A DNA stretch of 32,232 nucleotides from Streptomyces jumonjinensis (GCF_009600885.1 NZ_VCLA01000194.1:30781-63012); one strand, 5' to 3'. Counted from the first letter of the stretch, positions 1 through 8,498 are shown. Notes: generated from the letters alone by a model not told the origin. Translations and numbers: made by a program.

Positions 1-486
1 TCCTCGGTGGATCTCGGGGAGTTCCTGGTCCTGGCCAAGGTGTACGACGTCCCCCCGGTCACCCTCATGTTCCCGCTGGACACCGAGGCCGCCGTGGAGG
101 TCCTCCCCGGCCAGGAGGTCCCGACCTGGGACGCCCTGGCATGGTTCACCGGCGAGACCCGGCTCGACCAGCCCACCCCTCAGGGCTCGTCCCGCGAGGT
201 GCTCGACCTCTTCCGCGCCCACAGCGACGCCGTCGCCACCGCACTCACCTCTGCCCGCATGGCAAAGGAGCGCCGCCGCAAAGCCACACTCGCCACCGAC
301 GCAGGACGCCGCGACGCCCTGCTGGAGACCGTCGCCTCGTACGAGGAGCTGGCCCGGGAAGACCGGCGCGAGCTGCACACCTTCCGGGACCGGATGCGCG
401 AGCGCGGACTGGTCCCGGCCCCGCTCCCGGGCGAGCTGGGCGACGCGGACGGGTCCGCGATACCAGCGGACGGGGACGATGCGTGA
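1..486 (+). CDS. XRE-type regulator, 5' end missing
   Basis: The frame is open from the first base, so the gene starts outside the window and only about 161 C-terminal residues are visible. The first residues (SVDLGEFLVLAKVYDVPPVTLMFPLD) resemble the last part of the helix-turn-helix domain of regulators found next to integrases in actinomycete integrative elements. The rest is a charged helical tail ending in an acidic stretch. The stop codon overlaps the GTG start of the integrase (GTGA), so the two are probably translated together. A role in controlling the integrase is inferred from this arrangement; the DNA-binding helices themselves are not visible. Confidence 0.65.
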   Translation, partial: SSVDLGEFLVLAKVYDVPPVTLMFPLDTEAAVEVLPGQEVPTWDALAWFTGETRLDQPTPQGSSREVLDLFRAHSDAVATALTSARMAKERRRKATLATDAGRRDALLETVASYEELAREDRRELHTFRDRMRERGLVPAPLPGELGDADGSAIPADGDDA

Positions 487-2079
487 AAGACGGTTCCACC
501 AGCAGGCGCTGCTCCTGCCGTAATCCCGCCACCGGCACCGCCTTCGGCGTGAAGTGCCCGAAGCTGTCGAACCGTCGGCACGGGACCTGGAGCGTGCTCC
601 AGGAACTGGAGCCGAGGCAGGACGGCACCCGACGCCGGTACCGCCGCAGCGGGTTCTCCTCCGCCACCGACGCGGGCGAGGAGCTGGCGAAGGTCCGGGC
701 GCTGATGGCGATCCCGGACAAGGACGACCCGGCTGGCCAGCTCGCCGTCAACGATCTGCTGGAGGAGTGCTCCCGGACCAAGGCACCGCTGCCCGACTAC
801 GACGAGACCCGTCGTCGTTTCCTGGTGGGCGAGACCCTGAACTCCAGGATCACGGTCGGGGAGTGGCTGGACGAGTGGCTCGAAGGCCGCAAGCGCCTGC
901 GGCCGACCGGACTCAAGCGGTACGGCGTGGATATCCGTATTCACCTGAAGCCGCACCTCGGTGACATCCGGCTCGACAAGCTGCGGGTCGGCCACATCAC
1001 CAAGATGTTCGACTCCATCAACGAGGCGAACATCGAGATCGCGGAGCAGAACGCCCAGCGCAAGGCAGCGCTGGAGGAGCTGAAGGCCATCCCGTGGAAG
1101 GGCGTGGAGAACCGCGCCCGGCGGAAGTGGCTGAAGGCCGCCATCGACCGGATGCCGCCGTTCCGCCGTATCACCGGTCTCAATACCCCAGCCCCACATC
1201 AAGGCAACGCTCCGGGCCGCGCTGAACGTCGCCATCGCCCAGCAGCGGATGCCGAACTTCAACCCCGCCGAGCACGTCGAGCTGCTGCCCGGGACCAAGC
1301 CAAAGGCTCTGATCTGGACCGAGGAACGGATCGCCCACTGGCGGGCCACGGGCGAGAAGCCCTCGCCCGTCATGGTCTGGACGCCGGAGCACACCGGCAT
1401 CTTCCTCGACCACGTTGAGCGCGACCGCCTGAAGATGATGTGGCGGCTGATCGCCTTCCGGGGCCTGCGACGCGGCGAGGGCTGCGGCCCGCGCTGGACC
1501 GACCACGACCACCGCAACTCCTCACTCGCCATCGCCACCCAGCTCGTCCAGGACGGCTGGGAGGTCATCGAGGGCGCCCCGAAGACCAACAGCGGCATCC
1601 GGCTCGTCGCCCTGGACCGCGAGACGAACGAGGGGCTCGCGGAGCATAAGGAACTCCAGGAGCAGGAGCGGCTGAAGTGGGGGCCGGCCTGGGTCGACAC
1701 CGGCCGGATCTTCACCGAGGAGGACGGCTCCCTGCTCCACCCGGGCAAGGTCTCCGACCTCTTCGACCGCCTCGTGGCCGCCGCCGGCCTCCCGCCGATC
1801 CGGCTGAACGACCTCCGCCATGGCGCCGCGACCCTCATGCTGGCCGCCGGGATCGACATCAAGGTCGTCTCCGAGACCCTCGGCCACAGCGACACCCGCG
1901 TCACCCGGGACATCTACCAGTCCGTCCTGGACGACCTCGCCCGCGCCGCCGCCGAAGCCGTCGTCCGGCTCGTCCCGCGCGCCCAGCGGCAACTGCGGGC
2001 CGTCCCGGCGCCGGTCGCCACGAAGCCTGATGCCGACCGGCCTGTGATCAGCAACCAGGGTGCACCACAGTCGGCGTAA
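483..2079 (+). pseudogene. Tyrosine recombinase (integrase), frameshifted
   Basis: This is a site-specific integrase of the kind carried by actinomycete integrative elements. It begins at GTG 483, overlapping the upstream stop. The N-terminal half (arm-type and core-binding regions, SSVs such as VGEWLDEWLEGRKRLRPTG) reads in one frame to about 1180, and the catalytic half (from KATLRAALNVAIAQQ at 1201) reads in the next frame to 2079. The catalytic half keeps the expected motifs: LRRGE for the first arginine, LRHG for the His/Arg box, LGHS, and a tyrosine in DIYQSV near the end. Removing one C from the C-rich stretch at 1186-1195 restores a continuous protein (RRITGLNTPAHIKATLRA). The gene is therefore either inactivated by a one-base insertion or carries a sequencing error. 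No excisionase is visible between the regulator and this gene. Confidence 0.85.
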
Positions 2080-2098
2080 CGTTTCTTCACTCACGCTG

Positions 2099-2124
2099 CC
2101 CCGGTCAGCGAGCACTGACCGGGG
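2099..2124 (+). terminator. Hairpin terminator after the integrase
   Basis: A perfect 10-bp stem (CCCCGGTCAG pairing with CTGACCGGGG) with a 6-nt loop lies 20 bases after the integrase stop. It has no strong U run, as is usual for high-GC actinomycete terminators. It could also end transcription of the convergent minus-strand gene that stops at 2207. Confidence 0.7.
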
Positions 2125-2206
2125 CCACTCTCTATGTCTGACTGGATTCACCGACCACAGCTGAATCACGGCAGGGTGGAACGGTTCACAGGATTCGCCG
2201 CCCGCT

Positions 2207-3244
2207 CTACCCCTTCCAGGGGACCGAGGGACTTTGGGTGCCAGCAAAGCCGGTGGAGTCCCACCCAGGTGGGTGTGCGGAACCCTGAAGACGAGCGCTG
2301 CCGGATGTCGCGTACAGACCCTTTTGAACTGGGGGTTGGATCGTGAACGGCCCGCAGGTCTCGATCTGGTCGGCGTCGGTGAGGTCGATGCGACAGCTCT
2401 GCAGGGTTGATTCGCTCCTGGTCAGGTCGAACCTCTTGTTGTTCAGGTGTTCGCTGTCGATGTTCATCAACCAGATCCATACCGTTGCTCCGCCGGGTAC
2501 ACCGTCGGGTGTCATCGCCTTCACCTGAGCAGAGATGGCCAGTCCGTCAGGGCGGCGTTCGATACACGGCAGAAAGTAGAGGGAGGCTGACGACATCGAC
2601 TCCCAGCTGGCTCGGCACTGCATTCGCGGAGAGGCAGCTGGCTCCGCTTCAGAATGCGATGTTGACGTGGGGTCTGGTTTAGCGCGTGGGGGACGGCCTT
2701 CCGAACTGTCTGGGGATGTTAGGTGCCATGCAGCCGCCAGGGCGACTATCACCACGATGGAAGCCACGGTAATAAATACCGAACGCCGACGGCTGCTCGA
2801 CTGTTGGCGGATAGCCCTGCGCTCCGGCTGTACATCTCGTAACCAGGCTGCCCCGGCCTCCGGGCTCGCGCCCTGAACTGGTGCTTCATTGTTTGGTCGG
2901 GGCTCCTGAGACTCTCGACCAACTAGGGAATCGGCGCTCAGCTCGGTTCCTTGCAGAGCGGACTGCGCGAGCCGAGCACGCCGCAGCCGTTCCGACCATT
3001 CCTGGACATCACCGCCGCACGCGGTTACGTAGCCAGCCAGAGCCTCTTCGGTGGGGAGCCGGTGGCCGGCATCAGCCTGAGAGAGGACGTTCTGCGAGAC
3101 GTTCGCCCGCTCGGCCATCGTGCGGTACGGCGGGTTGCCAGCCTGCACGCGCAGTTCGCGCAGGGCCAGGGCCAGGGCGGTAACCGGACCGCCGTCGTGG
3201 GCGAGTTCCTTCTTGCGACGGCCTGGCCTGTTCGCGTCGGTCAT
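2207..3244 (-). CDS. Membrane-anchored XRE-family regulator
   Basis: A 345-residue protein starting at ATG 3244, behind a GGGAGA-type ribosome site; a longer frame upstream exists but lacks support. Residues about 20-90 form a helix-turn-helix domain (ALRELRVQAGNPPYRTMAE, then NVSQNVLSQADAGHRLPT). A basic stretch (SSSRRRS) precedes one strong membrane segment (VFITVASIVVIVALAAAW) near residue 165, and an extracellular domain of about 150 residues with three or four cysteines follows. This layout, DNA-binding inside and a sensor-like part outside, is common in Streptomyces proteins of unknown ligand. It is transcribed divergently from the M48 protease, and nested inverted repeats lie between them. 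A target and signal cannot be named. The convergent 3' neighbour is the broken integrase. Confidence 0.75.
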   Translation of the reverse strand: MTDANRPGRRKKELAHDGGPVTALALALRELRVQAGNPPYRTMAERANVSQNVLSQADAGHRLPTEEALAGYVTACGGDVQEWSERLRRARLAQSALQGTELSADSLVGRESQEPRPNNEAPVQGASPEAGAAWLRDVQPERRAIRQQSSSRRRSVFITVASIVVIVALAAAWHLTSPDSSEGRPPRAKPDPTSTSHSEAEPAASPRMQCRASWESMSSASLYFLPCIERRPDGLAISAQVKAMTPDGVPGGATVWIWLMNIDSEHLNNKRFDLTRSESTLQSCRIDLTDADQIETCGPFTIQPPVQKGLYATSGSARLQGSAHPPGWDSTGFAGTQSPSVPWKG

Positions 3245-3568
3245 GCGGTCTCCCGGGCTCACGGAGTGCAACTTGCCGTGATCGTAGTAATGGTCGGGTT
3301 GGTCGCGATGCCTGTTTAGCCCAAGAGACCAACCTTTTCCCGACTGCACTCTGGCCCCATCGCACCGCCGTGAGCAGCGGACAGGCCCACCATCGGCTCA
3401 CCGCTCCCGGTCGCTGCGGAGCTTCCGCGTCAGTACTCACCAGAGCGTGACCGTGCCGTTCAGAACCTCAGCCTTCGAGCGGCGACCTTCAGGGGGTTGC
3501 CCTGGTGACTCCCCGCGGAGCAAAGCCCTTCAGGCCAGCTGAGACACCTGAATCAGGAGGACCAGATC
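3245..3568. promoter_or_regulatory. Divergent intergenic region with nested dyads
   Basis: This 324-bp stretch separates the membrane XRE gene from the M48 protease gene and must carry both promoters. Two nested inverted repeats stand out: GAGTGCA at 3264-3270 with TGCACTC at 3345-3351, and inside them GGTTGGTC at 3297-3304 with GACCAACC at 3327-3334. They lie 20 to 110 bases upstream of the XRE start, where an autoregulatory operator would be expected. No clear -35/-10 pair was recognised, and no other gene is seen here. Confidence 0.45.
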
Positions 3569-4531
3569 GTGACCATGCCAGGCCCGAACCTGTCGCAACC
3601 GCACGAGAGCCAGGCCCCCGTGCCCGACCCCGACCAGCCCATCGCAGGGTTTACGTCCGCAGAGCCCGCCTCGGGGTCGGTACCGCCCATGCCGACCGCG
3701 CCGCCCGAGGTGGCACCCAGGCCCGCCTTCGACACCTCCGCCGAGGCCACGGCGGTACTAGCCCTCGTCCCCAAGGCGCTGGCATCACTCGTGATCATGT
3801 ACTTCCTCAGTCCCCTGCTGACTGTCGCATGGCTCGCGGCGGGGTTCGTAGCCTTCACGGACCGCTTCGAACCCATGGCCGCGAAGCTGATGGGGCTCCG
3901 GCCGCCCACCGCCAGGGAGAAGGCAGTTCTGCAGGCGGCTTGGGTGCGCGTCGCTGCATGCGCCGGCCTCGCCCCGGAAACCCACTCACTGTGGGTGCAA
4001 GACACCTCCGAAATCAACGCCGGCGCGACAATGGGACGGACCGTGGCCGTCACCCGCGGAGCCCTGACACGTTTGCAGCCCCGTGAGCTGGAGGCCGTCC
4101 TCGCGCACGAACTCGGCCACCACCAACGCGGCCACGCCCGGATCGGCTTCCTGCTCTACCTCTACGGCCTGCCAGTTGACATCGTCACGCGATTCCTCGG
4201 ACGGTTCGCCTTCCTGCTCTTCGTACGCTCCGGCGTAGTCGGCAAGTTTGTTTTCCTCGGGCTGGCACCCATGCTGATGATCTTCCCGCCCACAGCGCTG
4301 CTGCTCTTCTCCTGGCCCATCTCTCGCTACCACTCCCGGCAGGGAGAGTTCGCCGCCGACCGCTTCGCGGCCGAGCTCGGCTACGGGCCCGCGCTCCACG
4401 CGACCCTGCAGAGCTGGCTGGACCAAGGCCGTGACGATGGCCCCAGCACGATCCTCGCCAAGGTCCTGGCCACTCACCCGCCGCTGGCGGACCGCATCCT
4501 GCGCCTCGAGGCGCAGGAGGGGCCGGCGTGA
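3569..4531 (+). CDS. M48-family membrane metalloprotease
   Basis: A 320-residue zinc metalloprotease related to HtpX/Ste24. The GTG start at 3569 follows an AGGAGG site at 3555-3560. After a proline-rich N-terminal tail of about 55 residues come two hydrophobic segments (about 62-95), then the catalytic motif HELGH (His180, Glu181, His184) and, after two further membrane segments (about 192-250), the third zinc ligand Glu260 in the RQGEFAAD motif. All active-site residues are present. The active site should face the cytoplasm, as in HtpX. It overlaps the next gene (GTGA), so it is probably made together with the ATPase. It faces a membrane-anchored regulator, which makes a proteolytic relationship possible, but no substrate can be read from the sequence. 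Confidence 0.88.
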   Translation: MTMPGPNLSQPHESQAPVPDPDQPIAGFTSAEPASGSVPPMPTAPPEVAPRPAFDTSAEATAVLALVPKALASLVIMYFLSPLLTVAWLAAGFVAFTDRFEPMAAKLMGLRPPTAREKAVLQAAWVRVAACAGLAPETHSLWVQDTSEINAGATMGRTVAVTRGALTRLQPRELEAVLAHELGHHQRGHARIGFLLYLYGLPVDIVTRFLGRFAFLLFVRSGVVGKFVFLGLAPMLMIFPPTALLLFSWPISRYHSRQGEFAADRFAAELGYGPALHATLQSWLDQGRDDGPSTILAKVLATHPPLADRILRLEAQEGPA

Positions 4532-6141
4532 ACACCGCGCACCCGGCGGGTGCCCCGGCGTCGGATGACGGCGCCGGGGCACCCGCCCCCTTCTCAGCAG
4601 CTGTCCAGGGCTGGCTTCCCGCATACCACCCCCGCGCCGCGTGCGTCCTGGGTGAGCTGTGGGCATCAGAAGACCTTGGAGACGTCGATCGTGCTCGCAT
4701 TACCCGGGCTCTCCGCCAGGCTGCTACGCATCAGGACATGCGGGCAGAACTCTGCGAGGAAATCCTTGCCCTCGGCCCCGCTGCCGCCCTTCACGCCTCC
4801 GGCCAGCGGAGTCTGCCACCCAGCCCCCGGCGGGTCACCGAGCACAACCTCGACCACGGGCAGGTCCGCCTCGGCCGCGTCGTGCCCCACCGAACCACTC
4901 ACCACTCACGCTACGACGCCGACTTCGGACTGGACCTGGACTGCTTGCGCACCAACCTCCTGGTCATAGGTCCGCCCGGCTCCGGGAAAACCCGTAGCCT
5001 CGCCCTTCCTCTTGTCGAACACCTCGCCCTGGAGAGCCTTGCCAACGCCGCCAGTGTGGTGGTCATCGACCCCAAGGGCGACGACTTCGCCTTCCCTGGC
5101 TGGTTCGACATCACCATCGACCCCCTCGACCCCAACACTCCCGGGCTCTCCCTGTACGGGGCCGCCGACGACCCAGAAGTGGCCGCCGACCAGATCGCCT
5201 CGGCGTTACTGCCTTCCGGCGTCTCCGCCGACAAGCAGTACTTCATGGACGCCTCGCGCAACGCGCTGTACAACTGTCTCGCCCCCTACCACACTGCACA
5301 CCAGCGCTGGCCACCCCTAGACGAGCTGCTGGCACTGCTCCGAGGAGGAGACCAGCCATTGGAGGACGCCGTACGGGCGGGGCTGAACCGGCAAGGCAAA
5401 ACCATCAAGGCTGACTATGGTCCGCTGCTCAGCTACCGCGCGGAACAGCGCAAACGCCGGGACGATCCAGCAGCGTCCCTGATCGAACGCCTCAGCCAGC
5501 TCAACCGTCCCCGGCTCAGGAGACTGTTCGACAACCCCAGCCCATTCTCAATGAAGGACATCAACCAACCACTGCGGGTCCGGATTGCCCTGCGTGAACC
5601 CCAGATGCCCGAAGCATCACGCTTCCTGGCCCGTCTCATCGTTTCCCAGTTCACCTATGTGGTCTGCGACCAAGAGACCAACCGTGGAATCTTCAAAGGG
5701 CTCCTCGTCGACGAAGCCGGACGCTTTGTCGACGAATACGTAGCGCACGCCATGGAACGGGCTCGCTCCAACAACGCCGGCCTGATGCTCTTCTCCCAGA
5801 GCCTCGGAGACTTCCCCGAGGACCTCTTGCCCCGGATCTTCGGATCTGCAGGAGGAAAGGCCGCCCTGGGAGGGATCGGCCCCGCTGATGCCGACATCTT
5901 CTCCCGCTTCTGGGGAGAAGCTGAAACGCCCGAATACAGCTACTCAACCGCAACCACGAACTCCACCGTCGGCAGCAGCCGGGTACGCACAGAGACCACA
6001 CGAAATACCTACCGGGCACGCTGGACTCCAGGCGAACTCAGCACCGACCTCCCCCCTGGCCATGCGGTCATTCAACTCCGCTCCAGCACCGGAAGAACAT
6101 CTCTTCCCGAACTGGTCGAACTGAGAGATTTCAACCGCTAG
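4528..6141 (+). CDS. TraG/VirD4-like coupling ATPase
   Basis: A 537-residue P-loop ATPase of the type IV coupling-protein/TraM-recognition kind. The GTG start overlaps the protease stop. An N-terminal region of about 130 residues with no membrane segment precedes the Walker A motif GPPGSGKT (148-155) and Walker B-like VVVIDPKGDD (about 177-186). The later motif LLVDEAGRFVDEYV and the stretch RSNNAGLMLFSQS match the TraG/TraD C-terminal half. Coupling proteins normally have N-terminal membrane helices; their absence here suggests membrane attachment through a partner, for which the coupled M48 protease is a candidate. No relaxase or mating-channel gene is visible, so a role in conjugation is not shown; a chromosomal function is equally possible. 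Confidence 0.8.
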   Translation: MNTAHPAGAPASDDGAGAPAPFSAAVQGWLPAYHPRAACVLGELWASEDLGDVDRARITRALRQAATHQDMRAELCEEILALGPAAALHASGQRSLPPSPRRVTEHNLDHGQVRLGRVVPHRTTHHSRYDADFGLDLDCLRTNLLVIGPPGSGKTRSLALPLVEHLALESLANAASVVVIDPKGDDFAFPGWFDITIDPLDPNTPGLSLYGAADDPEVAADQIASALLPSGVSADKQYFMDASRNALYNCLAPYHTAHQRWPPLDELLALLRGGDQPLEDAVRAGLNRQGKTIKADYGPLLSYRAEQRKRRDDPAASLIERLSQLNRPRLRRLFDNPSPFSMKDINQPLRVRIALREPQMPEASRFLARLIVSQFTYVVCDQETNRGIFKGLLVDEAGRFVDEYVAHAMERARSNNAGLMLFSQSLGDFPEDLLPRIFGSAGGKAALGGIGPADADIFSRFWGEAETPEYSYSTATTNSTVGSSRVRTETTRNTYRARWTPGELSTDLPPGHAVIQLRSSTGRTSLPELVELRDFNR

Positions 6142-6249
6142 CACTTGTCCGAACACGGGGCAGGCGATAAGGTACACCAAACACTTCAGAGTCCTGCCGG
6201 TTAACTTTCTCGTCATCCGCAGGAGCCTGCTGAGGTTGCACCTCTCATT

Positions 6250-6273
6250 CCGCCTCCCTGTCAAGGGAGGCGG
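6250..6273 (+). other. Perfect 10-bp hairpin upstream of small gene
   Basis: CCGCCTCCCT pairs with AGGGAGGCGG around a 4-nt loop (GTCA). It lies about 110 bases after the ATPase stop and ends 15 bases before the ATG of the 67-residue gene, directly against its ribosome site (AGGGGG at 6275-6280). There is no U run. It may be a terminator for the ATPase transcript or a structure that controls translation of the small gene. Confidence 0.55.
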
Positions 6274-6288
6274 ATAGGGGGTGGCAAC

Positions 6289-6492
6289 ATGGCTACGGTT
6301 GCACGTATTGCGCGCGCACTCGGAAGATGGGGATTGAAGTTTGCAATCCGATTCGGGCGCTACAAGACCCACACCTGGGAGAAATCTCACCCAAACACGG
6401 TGTGGCTAGTGAAGTTACTGGGACTCCTGAGGCTTGGCTTCTGGATTCTTCGTCTGATCTTAAAGATCATTGCGGACCTTTTCGGAGTGTAA
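6289..6492 (+). CDS. Small membrane-associated protein, unknown
   Basis: A 67-residue basic protein starting with ATG after an AGGGGGTGG ribosome site. The first half is an amphipathic, arginine- and lysine-rich region (RIARALGRWGLKFAIRFGR), and the second half is hydrophobic (LVKLLGLLRLGFWILRLILK, about residues 40-60), so it should sit on or in the membrane. It is closed by a textbook terminator, which supports a real transcription unit. Base composition is lower in GC than the neighbours (for example the start and end codons), a sign of recent acquisition or weak codon selection. I do not recognise the family; a peptide toxin or a partner of the membrane protease/ATPase are only possibilities. 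Confidence 0.55.
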   Translation: MATVARIARALGRWGLKFAIRFGRYKTHTWEKSHPNTVWLVKLLGLLRLGFWILRLILKIIADLFGV

Positions 6493-6502
6493 CTCGACCC
6501 CG

Positions 6503-6529
6503 GCCCCCTTCGGGGGGCTTTCCCCTTTC
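6503..6529 (+). terminator. UUCG-loop terminator
   Basis: GCCCCC at 6503-6508 pairs with GGGGGC at 6513-6518 around a TTCG tetraloop, followed by a pyrimidine-rich tail (TTTCCCCTTTCT). It starts 11 bases after the stop of the 67-residue gene. Confidence 0.8.
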
Positions 6530-6860
6530 TCGCCCACCCTCTTCGCTCTGTCTGTGATGGAGGAAAGCGGCCACCCGCCGACACGTAGGGAGCTGCGAGA
6601 CCTCCACCATCTGAGCCGTGCCTGTGGCCGTCCCACCACACCTCGATGCCGAACAGGGCATTGTCCGGTATCGACAGTCGCGACCACAGCGGACAGCGAC
6701 CAGGAAGCGCACACCGTGGCCACCCATGTGCGCGCCCGCTGCGCACGCGGCCACCCCTTGGCCACCCCTGGCTCGTCCGACCCCTGACCGGGAGCTTCAG
6801 CACGGCGCCGAAAACGAAGAAACCCCAGGTCACGGCGAGTGAGTCCTGAGGTTCTTCAGA
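6530..6860. other. Non-coding gap
   Basis: No convincing gene is seen between the terminator and the tRNA fragment. The only structure noticed is a 6-bp inverted repeat, GTGCGC at 6728-6733 with GCGCAC at 6741-6746. Long frames that cross this stretch on both strands have no recognisable protein features or ribosome sites. Confidence 0.4.
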
Positions 6861-6904
6861 GCCGCCTTCGGGATTCGAACCCGAGACCTACGCATTACGA
6901 GTGC
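6861..6904 (-). repeat. 3' fragment of tRNA-Thr (CGT): attachment-site scar
   Basis: Read on the minus strand this 44-nt segment contains the anticodon loop CTCGTAA (anticodon CGT, threonine), the 3' half of the anticodon stem, the T arm with GGGTTCGAATCCC, and the acceptor 3' strand ending AGGCGGC. The D arm and the 5' acceptor strand are missing: upstream sequence is the end of the recombinase gene. This is what an integration event into the 3' end of a tRNA gene leaves at the far end of an element. By the usual rule the foreign DNA lies on the 5' side (higher coordinates) and older sequence on the 3' side. An intact copy is not in the window. Confidence 0.85.
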
Positions 6905-6905
6905 A

Positions 6906-8498
6906 TCAGGCAACCCATTCCGGCACCAATCGGTCCAGCATTGGGGTCCGATCACCCCAGGAGCGGGCGGGGATGATCGTCAAAGAGGTCATGACGCAGC
7001 CCAGAAGCATGCGGCGGTCCTCGATCGTGGACTCCGCCCACGCTTCTGCCAGCGCTTCGCCGTCGGCGAAGAAGATGGAGAGGTCGGCTTCCCGGACGAG
7101 TTCGGCGGCCTCGATCTCCAGCGACTCGATCGCCGCCGACTGGTCGGCCCACAGGGATTTGAAGCGGCCCTCCGCGAGCATGCCCTCGACGTAGAAGTCG
7201 TGTTCCAGCTTGTCCCTACGCTGCTTGGCCGCGTCCAGGGCTGCCATGACGTCCTCGCGGCGGGCCTGCTTCTCTACATCGTGGAGGACCGCCCAGCGGC
7301 GGACGATGGCGTCGAGGCCCGCTGATCCGTGGTCGAGGGCGGTGACGTGGCTCAGCCACATCGCCTCGACCGCGGCATCGATACGGGGTGCGCGGACCAC
7401 CACTCCTGGGCACGCCTCCGCGCCGTACGTCAGTCGGGTTCGGCACCGGTACATCCGGTTGCCCTTGCCACCGCTGCCGTTCATGGCCTTCCGGCAGTGA
7501 GGGCAGGAGAGGAAACCGCCGAGGAAGGTCGTGTGGGGCCGCTTGCCCCGCGAGCCCCCGCCCATCCGGGTGATCCGTGCCTCGAACAGCGTGAGGATCC
7601 GGAGCCGCTCCCCCGGACTCACCACGCCGACGCCGATCACCACCGGGTTGCCCTCGGCGTCTCGTACGGGGTCGGGCGAGGGAAGCCAGACGTCCAGCGG
7701 CTGGCCGAACTCGTCGTGCAGCCGCTCCTTCGCCGGCAGGAGGCCCGCCCAGGCGGGTGAGCGGACCATGCGGGTGATCGTCCGGGCGTCCCACCGGGCG
7801 CCGTCGCGGGTCCTGATGGCGTCGTGGTTCAGCCCGTGGGCCACGCGCATCGCGGATTTCCCGGCGAGGAGTTCGTCGGCTATGCGGCGTGCGTGCGGGT
7901 ACTCCGCCGGGTCGGGTTCGATGCGTCCCGAGCCCAGGGGCGAGCGGACGCCGTACGGGGTGCGGCCACCCGGCCAGCGGCCCGCTGTGCGCGCGGCGGT
8001 CTTGCCGGTGGTCACCCGCAGGGTGAGGTCCTTGATTTCGTCGCGGGCGCGCTCGGCCAGGATCGCGAAGACGATCCGGTTGCCCGGCTGGCTGGAGTCC
8101 AGGTTCTCCTGGAGGACGTAGAGGCGGGCCCGGCGGCGGTCGAACTCGTCCAGTGCCGCGCCGACGGCGGCCATGCCCCGGCGGTCGAAGCGGTCCGTCT
8201 TCCACACCGCGAGCGTCTTGACCTCGCCGGCCATGACGGCGGCCATCGCCTTGTCGAGCTTCTCGCGCCGGACGTGCTGCTTGGAGGCGCTCCGCTGCTC
8301 CAGCCACACTTTGCGGACCGTGAGCCCCTGCCGCTCCATCTCCCGGCGCAGATCACGGGCGTGCTGCCGGAGGGTCTCGACGGTCTCCCGCTTCTTGCTC
8401 CGGCGCAGGTAGAGGTCGACAAGCTCCTCGGGCGTCTTCCCCACCAGTTCCTCGGGACTGGCGTCCCGGAACTCCTCCACCACCACGTTCTTGGCCAT
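6906..8498 (-). CDS. Large serine recombinase
   Basis: A 530-residue site-specific recombinase of the large serine integrase family. The ATG follows a strong AGGAGG site. The catalytic domain (about 27-170) has the nucleophile Ser34 in YLRRSKK, the Glu/Arg-rich LEQRSASK stretch and the KTDRFDRRG motif; a recombinase domain (about 195-300) follows, then a zinc-ribbon with CPHC and later cysteines (about 345-380) and a charged coiled-coil region before the C-terminus. Length and domain order are those of a functional enzyme. Its stop codon lies one base from the tRNA-Thr fragment, and its 5' flank meets a truncated rsgA, so both sides of this single gene are junctions. It is most simply the integrase of an element inserted into rsgA. 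Confidence 0.92.
   Translation of the reverse strand: MAKNVVVEEFRDASPEELVGKTPEELVDLYLRRSKKRETVETLRQHARDLRREMERQGLTVRKVWLEQRSASKQHVRREKLDKAMAAVMAGEVKTLAVWKTDRFDRRGMAAVGAALDEFDRRRARLYVLQENLDSSQPGNRIVFAILAERARDEIKDLTLRVTTGKTAARTAGRWPGGRTPYGVRSPLGSGRIEPDPAEYPHARRIADELLAGKSAMRVAHGLNHDAIRTRDGARWDARTITRMVRSPAWAGLLPAKERLHDEFGQPLDVWLPSPDPVRDAEGNPVVIGVGVVSPGERLRILTLFEARITRMGGGSRGKRPHTTFLGGFLSCPHCRKAMNGSGGKGNRMYRCRTRLTYGAEACPGVVVRAPRIDAAVEAMWLSHVTALDHGSAGLDAIVRRWAVLHDVEKQARREDVMAALDAAKQRRDKLEHDFYVEGMLAEGRFKSLWADQSAAIESLEIEAAELVREADLSIFFADGEALAEAWAESTIEDRRMLLGCVMTSLTIIPARSWGDRTPMLDRLVPEWVA

Noticed and set aside
180..1913. 577-codon minus-strand frame opposite the integrase
   Set aside because: It is a shadow of the integrase halves: arginine- and serine-rich with no domain pattern, while the plus strand has clear recombinase motifs.
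2134..2206. Attachment site next to the tyrosine integrase
   Set aside because: No T-arm-like sequence or repeat of the tRNA-Thr fragment was seen between the integrase and the next gene.
3505..4086. 193-codon plus-strand frame overlapping the M48 gene
   Set aside because: Arginine- and proline-rich composition and no motif; the M48 frame has HELGH and a ribosome site.
6861..6904. Intact tRNA gene
   Set aside because: The D arm and the 5' acceptor strand are replaced by the recombinase gene, so it cannot fold as a tRNA.
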